A stretch of DNA of 29,508 bases, from positions 1 to 29,508 of the forward strand of contig JBLHWZ010000036.1 of NCBI GenBank assembly GCA_047629415.1, read 5' to 3'. This DNA is from CBDUJZ01 sp047629415 (GTDB taxonomy: Bacteria > Myxococcota_A > Bradymonadia > REDH01). This document shows, piece after piece, positions 9,401-16,265 of this stretch (within the stretch, counting starts at the first letter, position 1; each line of letters begins with the position of its first letter). Below the pieces are notes generated by a model. It saw nothing but the letters and a program-made list of their open reading frames with translations. It was not told where the DNA came from and did not search any database. The position numbers and the translations under genes were made by a program.

Positions 9401-9919
9401 AAAGTCGTCCCGACAGTCGGAATCGCGGGAGCACTCTCGGCCACACGCGTGGGTCCCGTCGGGGAAGGTGAGACATGCGCCCGCGCCACACTGAATATCG
9501 TCCAAGCAAGGCTGACAGGAGGCATCCTGCTCTGGCGCGCAGACGAACGCGACTCCGTCCCCAGACTCCACTCCTCGGCAGAAGGTACGACGTCCGTCGC
9601 AGAAGGATGAGCAGGCGTCGAAGCAGAAGTCGGTGCAGATCCCGCCGTCTCCATCGGGCAAACAGATGCCTCGCGTACAGTCGCCGTCCGTTTCGCAAGC
9701 AGCGCTGAACGAGCCGGCAGCTGGTGGACACATCGACAATGTATCGAGCCGAGCATCAGACCCTGAGTCTTCTGCGGAGGCGTCGGCCGCGGCATCCAAG
9801 AGGCCCGCTCGGGCATCGGGCCCCGATGGGTCAGGCTCGGTCCGCTCGGAAGAGGAAGAGCAGCTCCAAGCAAAGAGAGCGGTGATGAGCACCGATAGCG
9901 ACTTGCGCACTACAAACAT
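6440..9919 (-). CDS. Giant Cys-rich lipoprotein with MopE motifs, DUF1565/beta-helix and Gly-rich tail (paralogue 2)
   Basis: This 1159-residue protein is the last gene of the three-gene operon. Its signal peptide has a weak lipobox, AWSC (Cys20), followed by an Asp/Ala linker to about residue 60. Residues 64-600 are Cys-rich with MopE-type putative metal-binding motifs at 239-252 (CNGVDDNCDGLIDN), 293-306 and 499-512, plus a partial one near 599. Residues about 613-760 look like DUF1565/pectin-lyase beta-helix (VASGVYSENVAIRAG, LYGGYS). Residues about 765-1159 are glycine-rich (GGSGGAGGSGGAGG) and broken by short hydrophobic strands such as VAVFVFTSPGF and SYGIFLYAPGQ. ATG 9919 is supported by a strong AGGAGG five bases upstream, inside the preceding gene. 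It is probably a surface-exposed, disulfide-stabilised protein in adhesion, matrix or metal capture; that role is inference. Confidence 0.9.
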   Translation of the reverse strand: MFVVRKSLSVLITALFAWSCSSSSERTEPDPSGPDARAGLLDAAADASAEDSGSDARLDTLSMCPPAAGSFSAACETDGDCTRGICLPDGDGGICTDFCFDACSSFCDGRRTFCRGVESGDGVAFVCAPEQDASCQPCLDDIQCGAGACLTFPDGTHACGRECSRDSDCRDDFVCGGFEGSEGQCVPSSGTCSCTDVNAGLQRPCDSTNGAGSCLGTQTCEPEFGWSACDASEPTGERCNGVDDNCDGLIDNGAEIGPECFIENEIGSCVGVAICGGDSGYACFGDEASVDVCDGVDNDCDGVADQDFVDPEGRYATLEHCGECGIDCARRIAFAVATRCSVDDSGARCVVTECEEGYRVRGDSACVPLIPNLCQPCASAADCDVSSPGALCVEVMDAADTSRTAKVCGRDCSAEGPFGTDCPDGYVCDASSFEGSAQCVPASGTCSCLDAPDGFNVPCAVETLGEVDLDGTMGDITCGGLRFCDGNTLGACELPYDECNGFDDDCSGVIDDDFRDERGLYSSDEHCGRCNNDCADVFTPEVHNATGQCGDVGFGTACEMACEPGFHDLLNGSDDGCECEELAGDDLPARHGELCDRSCDTNCDGIDGDADVALFVSKTGEDAAAAGGRDNPLASISAALERAHECNRGTAAGYCPPEGARDVYVASGVYSENVAIRAGINLYGGYSLNFGVRDIGANPTTIYGVARSGDQRATLAADVITRETVFAGFNVYGYPATDPGDSAYTVHLMDSTAALRLEDNVFVAANGADGEAGGRGTSGGSGFDGGNGRLGRASGTIACDVGSTAGGASGASTCGALGGAGGSADCPTARTAGGAQCTIAQPDRCLNTCVSPADDCTPLPPEQGLGGTGAANAGCAGDSCGLGGPPAYDFWSDTGSCGQCGNQVGLEHNGGAGSNGRAGADGAGGGGCADSLGVVDSTGRWVGGRGDDGVGSARSGGGGGGGSAGAGFDIVPGSTGDGCHDNLGGSGGGGGAGGCAGTPGTGGGSGGSSVAVFVFTSPGFSAGSAPVLDGNTIVRARGGSGGAGGSGGAGGLGGFGGPGGFTYPNQSFCTSPGGNGGDGGSGGSGAAGGGGCGGNSYGIFLYAPGQEFAADAGTGWEDGNSTVPSGDGGRGGSGGASTGGAAAQGSPGSRGVIEAVHLR
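7038..7055 (-). repeat. Trinucleotide run (CCG)6, glycine codons
   Basis: Six CCG units on the plus strand read as GGC-type glycine codons on the coding strand, within the Gly-rich tail of paralogue 2. Slippage would alter length in frame. Confidence 0.85.
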
Positions 9920-12900
9920 GGCGGACCTCCTCCTGCTGCACAGGGCAGGACAGGTTCATAGAGAGCGTCGAGGGCGTCGTCCCCGTCCAATCCGGCCGAC
10001 GGGCCGCCGTCACCGGGTGCTCCGCTCGAGCCGCTGGCCGCAAACGCATTTGATGTGGACCAAGGCGCGGTGCTCAACCCCACCGGAAGCGTACCAATCC
10101 CTACGCCGCCGACCCAGAAGCCGACCGAGATTCCGCCGCAGCCGCCGCCGCCGCCGCCGCCGGGGCCACCCGGACCTCCGTCACCGCCGGTGCCACCGAC
10201 CCCCGTACAACCAAGAGCCGACGGTGATCCGGCCGAGCCTTCGCTCCCTTCGCCGCCAATTCCGCCGGGGCCGCCAGCGCCGCCCGAGCCACCGATTCCG
10301 CGCTCGACTAAGTTGTCAGTGAATACCGGGAGCGAGGTAGGCCTGGACGAGTAGTAGATAAAGACTGCGAAGGAGCCGCCTGCTCCGCCGCCAGCGTTTC
10401 CGCCAGTGCCGCCGCAGCCGCCCGCACCACCACCACCACCACCACCGCCGATTTGGTCGTTACCGAAGCAAACCCGCTCGTCCGTGACGGCGCAGTCCGG
10501 CCGCAAGCAATGGCCCCAGCCGCCGCCAGCGCCGCCGCCACCGCCGCCCGAGCCAGGCCCGCCCAATCCGCCACTTGCGGCAGCGTCATTGATCCACCGG
10601 CCATCGGCAGCTGTGCCAGCACCGGAGAAGCAACCCGAACCGGAGACTCCGTTGCGCCCTCGGTCTCCGGCGTCGCCGAGCTGTCCGTTAATCGTCGCAG
10701 TTGCCCCGCCCGGCACGATACACAGGTTGCACGCCGCGCTGGGCGGCAGCGTTGCGTTGCTGCTCCACAATCGGAGCGATGAGCCGCCGCCGCCGCCTGA
10801 GCCGCCGGAGGTCGAACCACCCGAACCAGGAGTCGTATTGCCGGTAGCCCCCGAAGGCTCTGCGCGGTCTGGCTCCGGACAATCTGCGGTCCCGCCAGCG
10901 CCACCATCAGTACGCGTGTTTCCGCCGACCGGCGAAGCGCAAGTAAACGAAGCACCTCTACCACCGGGGACTGATGTCACCGGCGACGCGGGGCACTCTC
11001 CGCCCGCGTCACGCGCAGCGCCACCGGTCTGCGAGATAGCGAACCCGGGCGAGCCAGGTGCAGCGCCTGATCCCGTTGTGCCGCTGCCTCCTCTGGCGCC
11101 CGAGCCACCGCGACCCGCTCGAATCACGTTATTGGTCAGGACCAGCGCGTCGCTGGAGTCGGTGATGTGAATCGCATAGCTCGACTGAGCGAACTCGATC
11201 GCGTCAGTTCCCACGATAGTGAACCCTGAGACTCGCGTCGTCGCGCCGTCGACTCCGGAGGCGTTGACGGCACCTCGACGACGGTCAGACTGGGGTTGCC
11301 CAAGAATCGCGGTCTCGTTGCCAGCGATGTCTCGGACTCGGAAGTCCGCGGAGTATCCTGCGTGTACGGAGACCCCCTCACGGAGCAGCACCGATTCTTC
11401 GTAGACTCCTGCTGAAACCAACACATCGGAGCGCCCTGACGGGGACGCCAGCGCGATCCCTGCTTCGATCGTCAGCAGCGGCGCCTCGAGGGTGCCCTCC
11501 GACGAATCATCACCCCAAGGCGCGACGAATACCGACCGTGTGACATCGCCGTCGATTCCGTCGCAGTTCGCGTCGATTCCTGCTGGATCTGGTTCATCAA
11601 ACGAGCTGAGCAACTCGCACTCACATCCATTGAACTCCAGGCCATCTGCATCGGCGAAGCCCGGATTGCAGGTCGGCACGCACAGGCCCTCGATGCATGC
11701 GCCATCTGCGTTTCCACCCGAGAAGAGAGCATCGCAATCGTTGTAGCAGCGGCCGCAGTGCTCGACTGTATCTGGAATCCCCGCGGCATCCACGAAGCCC
11801 TCGTCGAGCTCGCCGTCGCAGTCATCGTCGAACTCGTTACACAGTTCTTCTGGGGCTTCGCATCGGCCCAAAGAACCGTCTTCACATTGTTGCGTCCCAG
11901 AGCAAATCAGGCCATCCGGTCCTTCAATGCTGCACGGCAGGAAGAAGAGGTCTCCGGCTTCGCACCCGCAGTTTCCAACGACTCGACGGCACTGCCCTTC
12001 GTCGCAGGAGAATCCTACCGGGCAATCCGCGCCAAATGCAGAATCAACCGAGCAATCTCGGCCGCAGAAGCGGCCGAAGTCGCCGTAATTCACACAGCCA
12101 TCACCGACCGCATCGTTGCAGTCGTCGGCAGTTCCACAAGGGGAACAGAGCGCTGAGTCGAGCGGAATACAGGCGAACCGGCCCGCCGGTGCCGTGCCAG
12201 GGGGACACTCGATCACCACACACTGAGCGACACCTTCAATGACTTGGCAGCCGCCGATCACGCCGTCCGGGAAGCGGTCACCGCAGTCGTTTCCGCAGGC
12301 CCCGCAGTGTTCGTCGGTGAAGTAGAACCCGTCCGCATCGACAAGCCCGTCATCGATGACGCCGTTGCAGTTATTGTCTGTAAGATCGCACCCCTCTGGC
12401 TCAGGAATATCCCCGTCGCAGACCAGGCCGCCGATCCCGCCACACACCTCGATTCCTGGGCACGCGCCGAACTCATTGTCGTTCACACAGTCGGCACCAA
12501 ACGACAGCTCTTCGTCGATCAGACCGTCGCAATCGTTGTCGAAACCGTCACAGCGCTCCTCGATGGGATAGAGCGCGTCGCAATCGCTCCAGCCACGGGA
12601 CGGGTCACAAGACTCGACGCCCACGCAGACGGCACCCATGTCCTCATCGGACCGCACGCAGGGGCGCGTCTCTCCCGCAGACTCCTCCGAGCACGAACAA
12701 CTGCCGGTATCGGGCAGGCACTGCGGGGTCGGCAGCGCTTCACCATTGAAGTTCGAGAAGCAGGTCGTGAACGCGGGGCAATCATCAGCCGTCTGGCAAT
12801 GCAGACCGCAGACGCCTCCATCAGGCGTTTGCACGCACGCGCCACCAACACAGTTCAGGTCATCCAAACAGGGCGAGCAGAGACCGGCCCCCACAGGGAG

Positions 12901-13299
12901 ACAAACTCGAGTGGCGTCAGCTCCGGCCCCGAGGACTGGAGAACAATCCATAGAGACTTCACCGATCGGCTCGCAGTCGTCGACACAGTTGCGAGTGCAG
13001 ATCAGACCTTGCGGACCCGGCACACAGAAGCCGCTCTCACAATCGATATTTCTTCGGCAGGGAGAGCCGTAGTCGCTGCCCGGACCAGCATCCGTTTGGG
13101 CATCCTCGGCCCCAGTTGCGTCGGGGCCAACTCCCGTATCCAGCGAGCCCAGATCGGTCGAATCAGGCTGACCTGAGTCAGCGATAGCGGCCGCGTCTTC
13201 GGGGGGTTCTGGGTCGGGCGAGGACCCTGAGCAAGCGACCATTGCGGCTACGGCCAGAGCCGAAAGAAGTCGAGCGGCGACGCGATTCATAGAACTCAC
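9910..13299 (-). CDS. Giant Cys-rich lipoprotein with MopE motifs, DUF1565/beta-helix and Gly-rich tail (paralogue 1)
   Basis: This 1129-residue protein has the same domain order as its downstream neighbour. The lipobox is VAC (Cys23), then an acidic linker to about residue 75. A Cys-rich region (81-585) carries MopE-type motifs at 250-263 (CDGFDNDCDGLIDE), 304-317 and 487-500, and a partial NCDGIDGD at about 578. A DUF1565-like beta-helix segment (about 586-727: VSAGVYEESVLLREGV, HAGYSADFRVRD) precedes a Gly-rich tail from about 728 to the end. The start is either GTG 13299, which overlaps the upstream stop as GTGA, or ATG 13290, which gives the shorter signal MNRVAARLLSALAVAAMVAC. Aligned blocks such as CSPCLDDLNC / CQPCLDDIQC show tandem duplication with its neighbour. 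Predicted to be tethered at the cell surface; ligand unknown. Confidence 0.9.
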   Translation of the reverse strand: MSSMNRVAARLLSALAVAAMVACSGSSPDPEPPEDAAAIADSGQPDSTDLGSLDTGVGPDATGAEDAQTDAGPGSDYGSPCRRNIDCESGFCVPGPQGLICTRNCVDDCEPIGEVSMDCSPVLGAGADATRVCLPVGAGLCSPCLDDLNCVGGACVQTPDGGVCGLHCQTADDCPAFTTCFSNFNGEALPTPQCLPDTGSCSCSEESAGETRPCVRSDEDMGAVCVGVESCDPSRGWSDCDALYPIEERCDGFDNDCDGLIDEELSFGADCVNDNEFGACPGIEVCGGIGGLVCDGDIPEPEGCDLTDNNCNGVIDDGLVDADGFYFTDEHCGACGNDCGDRFPDGVIGGCQVIEGVAQCVVIECPPGTAPAGRFACIPLDSALCSPCGTADDCNDAVGDGCVNYGDFGRFCGRDCSVDSAFGADCPVGFSCDEGQCRRVVGNCGCEAGDLFFLPCSIEGPDGLICSGTQQCEDGSLGRCEAPEELCNEFDDDCDGELDEGFVDAAGIPDTVEHCGRCYNDCDALFSGGNADGACIEGLCVPTCNPGFADADGLEFNGCECELLSSFDEPDPAGIDANCDGIDGDVTRSVFVAPWGDDSSEGTLEAPLLTIEAGIALASPSGRSDVLVSAGVYEESVLLREGVSVHAGYSADFRVRDIAGNETAILGQPQSDRRRGAVNASGVDGATTRVSGFTIVGTDAIEFAQSSYAIHITDSSDALVLTNNVIRAGRGGSGARGGSGTTGSGAAPGSPGFAISQTGGAARDAGGECPASPVTSVPGGRGASFTCASPVGGNTRTDGGAGGTADCPEPDRAEPSGATGNTTPGSGGSTSGGSGGGGGSSLRLWSSNATLPPSAACNLCIVPGGATATINGQLGDAGDRGRNGVSGSGCFSGAGTAADGRWINDAAASGGLGGPGSGGGGGGAGGGWGHCLRPDCAVTDERVCFGNDQIGGGGGGGGAGGCGGTGGNAGGGAGGSFAVFIYYSSRPTSLPVFTDNLVERGIGGSGGAGGPGGIGGEGSEGSAGSPSALGCTGVGGTGGDGGPGGPGGGGGGGCGGISVGFWVGGVGIGTLPVGLSTAPWSTSNAFAASGSSGAPGDGGPSAGLDGDDALDALYEPVLPCAAGGGPPCL
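9925..9934 (-). promoter_or_regulatory. Strong Shine-Dalgarno site inside the upstream gene
   Basis: On the minus strand AGGAGGAGGT ends five bases before ATG 9919. It is formed by the glycine codons at the C-terminal end of paralogue 1 and decides the start of paralogue 2. It is one of few clear Shine-Dalgarno sites in the window. Confidence 0.8.
10141..10161 (-). repeat. Trinucleotide run (GCC)7, glycine codons
   Basis: Seven GCC units on the plus strand read as GGC glycine codons in the Gly-rich tail of paralogue 1. Confidence 0.85.
10425..10445 (-). repeat. Trinucleotide run (CAC)7, glycine codons
   Basis: Seven CAC units on the plus strand read as GGT glycine codons within a polyglycine stretch of paralogue 1. 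This is a perfect microsatellite whose unit changes are silent to the reading frame. Confidence 0.85.
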
Positions 13300-15668
13300 A
13301 GGGTGAACGATCGGGCTGCGCTTGTGCGGCCGCCTTCGTGGATCAGGACGATGGTGATCGGACCGCTCGGCGCCACAGTGGAGCAGACGCCGACCCGTTC
13401 GCTAAAGGAGCCGCTGCTCAGGGGTGTGAGACCGAGCGCGAAAGGCTCCGCTCCAAAATCGGCCGCCTGAAGCGTGTAGCCGACGATCGGGTTGGGCGAG
13501 CTGCCGGTGATCGTCCAGCTTAGGTAGTCTGGGAAATCCGCTCCGCACTCGGAAGAGCCAACCTCGTAACTTCCTCCTGTGAGCGATGTGAGCGTTGGTG
13601 CGATCGTGCTCCCGGCCACACATCGACCCACTGCGGTGCTCGTCGTCTCCTGGCAAACGAGCGTTCCGCTGCAGGTTGGAGTACCCGCGGTGACCGTGGG
13701 GATGCAGTCTGCGCCGGAGCCCGGCGTCGATCGGAGGGTCACTGTCCTCTGACTGGACTCTACTCCTGCGAACGTCACGATAGTGGCGTTGTATGTGCTG
13801 ATGTCGAGGCCTTCAACTCCGCCAATCGCCGAAGTGGCCACGTAGGAAGAGCCACTAAACTCCGGGGTGACGCGAACGTCGAAGTCCGCGGCGAGCGAAC
13901 CGCCGGCGGAGTCGATGAGGTCAAATCGCGCCTGCTCGATGTTGTGGTCTTCAGAGCTACCAACCAGCCGGAACACATGCGCAGCGGGGTCCCGGGCCTC
14001 GAAGGCTGCGAAACTCGTCAGGGTCGCCGAAGAGAGCGTCGGGAACGTCCAGTTCACTGCGTTCGAGGTGCGGCCGAGGCGATCGACAACAGTGGTGCGA
14101 ACGCGAAGCCCTTCCGGAACGGTCGGGAGGCAAACCTCCACGTCGACCGAGAAGCTCCCCGCCGACGAAAGCGGCGCTTCGAACTCCCGAGTCGTCCCGT
14201 CAAACTCCGAGATTAGGAACGTGGCGCGGTCGATCTGCGCCGAGGTCGAGCCCTCAAGACGAATGACGAACCCGTGAGGATTCTCCTCGTCGCAGTAGGC
14301 GGCGTCCCAGGGCTCGACTGTCAGCGCGGGGTCGAATCCGGCGGTCAGATCACCGATGAGTGGCTCCAGAACGGGATTGGCTGCAGGCGATCCGCAGGAG
14401 CAAGCCGGGAGGCAGATTTCGCTGCCGCCGCACGCGGAGTCATCGGAGCCATCACACTCCTCGCTACCCTCTTGGATGTCGTTACCGCACTCGAACGTCG
14501 CGCATTCGCATGCGTCGTCACAGCCACCCGAAGCGCCGCACGCTGCGTCGTCGTCACCGTCACACTCTTCGATGCCATCGCGGGACCCGTCGCCGCACGC
14601 GAACTCCTCGCAGGAGCAGTCGCCATTACAGAACTCACTCTCACCGCAGGCAGCGTCCGAAGTGTCGCACGATTCGTCGAGGTCGATGACCCCGTCGCCA
14701 CAGACCGTGGCAACGCACTCACAAGACTCACAGCGATCGCCGCCAGCGCAGGCGGCTCCATCGCATTCTTCGGCGCCCTCAACCTCGAAGTTGCCGCAGA
14801 AGGGCGTAATGCACTCGCACCCATCGCTACAGAAATCGTCGCCCGCGCAACCGGCACCTTCGTCGCACTCCTCAAAATCGGGCGCGTAAAAGCCGTCGCC
14901 ACACTCGGACTCGCCGGTGAGCTCGCAGAGATGGCAGCCGTCATCGGGATTGTCGTTGCCGTCGTCGCACTGCTCGGGAGCTTCGACGTCGCCGTCGCCG
15001 CAACCTACGATGAGCTGGCACTCCGCGGTACAGATGGACTCAACGTCGAACACACCGGGATCACAGATCTCGTCCGAGTCGAGAATTGCGTCGCCGCAGA
15101 TGGGCAGTGTGCAGTCCTCTCGGCAGGCGTCGGGCTCGTCGGAATTGTCGGCTCCATCATCGCACTGCTCGCCCGCAACCCCAACAGCGACACCGTCTCC
15201 GCAGGAGTTCACGAAGCCCGGCTCAAGGCTACACTCGGCGTCGCAGCCGTCGCCATCGTCGGTGTTGCCGTCATCGCAGTCTTCAGAAGCTTGGAGTACG
15301 CCGTCCCCGCAGTTCTCACCGCCCTGGCACGCCTCGTCGTCTGCGCAGTCCGTGTCTGCGCAGTCCGTATCGCCGTCTTCGTCCTCGTCCTCCTCGGAAT
15401 CGCAGATCTCCTCGGCCTGAGCGTCGGGATCGACGTCCGCTTCCGCATCAGACTCGGTATCTCCCGCATCCGTCTCAGCGTCGGGGTCGACATCATCGGC
15501 GGTGTCCGCGTCCACATCTGTCTGCGCGTCGCCCAGCGTATCGGCGGAAACATCGCCGGCTCCCGCGTCGCCTGGGAGGACGTCGCCTGCAATAAAGTAG
15601 ATCGGCGCGTCGTCACCGCAGGCAGCGAAGCCGAGCACGAAAAGGAAGGGAAGGAGGCGGCACAGCAT
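13296..15668 (-). CDS. DUF4215-type cysteine-repeat lipoprotein
   Basis: This 790-residue first gene of the operon starts at ATG 15668. Its signal peptide ends in FAAC (Cys17), followed by a very acidic Asp/Ala linker (about 30-100). Nine repeat units then begin with CGDG or CGN at about residues 120, 156, 191, 223, 256, 291, 323, 358 and 394. The fullest unit is CGDGVLQASEDCDDGN, the hallmark of the Myxococcus cysteine-rich repeat, DUF4215. Residues about 427-790 are low in cysteine and look like two or three beta-sandwich domains, each with a paired-strand pattern (VVDRLGRTSNAVNWTF). The repeats are Asp-rich, so calcium binding is plausible. The stop overlaps the next start, so all three genes are one translational unit. 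Expected location is the outer membrane, facing outward. Confidence 0.88.
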   Translation of the reverse strand: MLCRLLPFLFVLGFAACGDDAPIYFIAGDVLPGDAGAGDVSADTLGDAQTDVDADTADDVDPDAETDAGDTESDAEADVDPDAQAEEICDSEEDEDEDGDTDCADTDCADDEACQGGENCGDGVLQASEDCDDGNTDDGDGCDAECSLEPGFVNSCGDGVAVGVAGEQCDDGADNSDEPDACREDCTLPICGDAILDSDEICDPGVFDVESICTAECQLIVGCGDGDVEAPEQCDDGNDNPDDGCHLCELTGESECGDGFYAPDFEECDEGAGCAGDDFCSDGCECITPFCGNFEVEGAEECDGAACAGGDRCESCECVATVCGDGVIDLDESCDTSDAACGESEFCNGDCSCEEFACGDGSRDGIEECDGDDDAACGASGGCDDACECATFECGNDIQEGSEECDGSDDSACGGSEICLPACSCGSPAANPVLEPLIGDLTAGFDPALTVEPWDAAYCDEENPHGFVIRLEGSTSAQIDRATFLISEFDGTTREFEAPLSSAGSFSVDVEVCLPTVPEGLRVRTTVVDRLGRTSNAVNWTFPTLSSATLTSFAAFEARDPAAHVFRLVGSSEDHNIEQARFDLIDSAGGSLAADFDVRVTPEFSGSSYVATSAIGGVEGLDISTYNATIVTFAGVESSQRTVTLRSTPGSGADCIPTVTAGTPTCSGTLVCQETTSTAVGRCVAGSTIAPTLTSLTGGSYEVGSSECGADFPDYLSWTITGSSPNPIVGYTLQAADFGAEPFALGLTPLSSGSFSERVGVCSTVAPSGPITIVLIHEGGRTSAARSFTL

Positions 15669-15745
15669 GAGATCTATGGGAAAGTCTGGGGGGGTGGGAC
15701 TACACTAGTTGGATACGCGCCACGATATCAACATCGGATCCCCAC
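15669..15745. promoter_or_regulatory. Divergent promoter region
   Basis: This 77-bp gap separates the large minus-strand operon from the GreA-like gene and must hold start signals for both. For the operon the best match is TTGATA (15731-15726) and TAGTGT (15707-15702) with an 18-bp spacer on the minus strand. For the plus strand I see no convincing pair. Confidence 0.35.
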
Positions 15746-16228
15746 ATGACCGCACTTCCACCCACCGAGAGACCAGCGAGGAGCGACGTACTCGCTGCGA
15801 TCGTCGACGCGCTAGAGGCCTCGGTGGGCATGCTTAAAGCAAGCTCGGAGAGCGCCCACAACGAGGCGACGAACGAAGATACGAAACAGGAGTCGAAGTA
15901 CGACACGCGGGCCATCGAGGCCGCCTACCTAGCCGGGGCACAATCAAAGCGCATGATGGCCACAGGCGTCGACCTCAAGCGCTACCGGGGCGTCTCGCTA
16001 GAAGGGAACGGGTCCGGGCGCGTGGACGAGCCATCAGTGGTGGGCCTTGAGCACGAGGAGACAGGGATCACCTACTACTTCGTGGGTCCCGGAGCCGCCG
16101 GCCTAAAGGTCGACGTTGGCCCACATCGAGTCCTGGTCATTACGCCGAGTTCCCCCCTCGGAAAAGCGCTCGTCGGCTGCGCTGAGGACGACGAGACCAA
16201 GTTCGGGACTGTGCTCACGGTAGAGTAA
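15746..16228 (+). CDS. GreA/GreB C-terminal-like transcription factor
   Basis: This 160-residue cytoplasmic protein resembles the GreA/GreB family. Residues about 14-66 can form a helical hairpin, ending in KYDTRAIEAAYLAGAQ, a block typical of GreAB-like proteins. Residues about 95-160 match the FKBP-like GreA/GreB C-terminal domain, with YYFVGPGAAGLKV and VLVITPSSPLGKALVG. Gre factors enter the RNA polymerase secondary channel and stimulate cleavage of backtracked RNA. Here the N-terminal hairpin is divergent, so true cleavage activity is uncertain and it could be a Gre-like polymerase regulator. It is transcribed divergently from the surface-protein operon. Confidence 0.75.
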   Translation: MTALPPTERPARSDVLAAIVDALEASVGMLKASSESAHNEATNEDTKQESKYDTRAIEAAYLAGAQSKRMMATGVDLKRYRGVSLEGNGSGRVDEPSVVGLEHEETGITYYFVGPGAAGLKVDVGPHRVLVITPSSPLGKALVGCAEDDETKFGTVLTVE

Positions 16229-16236
16229 CAGCGGAC

Positions 16237-16250
16237 GGCCTCGCTAGGCC
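16237..16250. terminator. Short hairpin between convergent genes
   Basis: A 5-bp stem, GGCCT / AGGCC, with a 4-nt loop lies in the 37-bp gap between the Gre-like gene and the end of argS. It is small and lacks a T-tract. Confidence 0.25.
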
Positions 16251-16265
16251 CGCCGAGCAGTGTTT

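Noticed and set aside
6440..11150. CRISPR-like or collagen repeats in the Gly-rich regions
   Set aside because: Repeats are irregular and coding, with no constant repeat/spacer length, and the pattern is GG-x rather than strict G-x-y collagen triplets.
12244..13176. 310-codon plus-strand frame opposite paralogue 1
   Set aside because: Same codon-mirror effect; no start signals or recognisable domain.
14274..15749. 491-codon plus-strand open frame opposite the DUF4215-type gene
   Set aside because: It is the mirror of Asp/Cys/Gly-rich codons (GAC, GAT read as GTC, ATC), giving an artificial Val/Ala/Ile-rich product. The minus strand has the signal peptide and family repeats.
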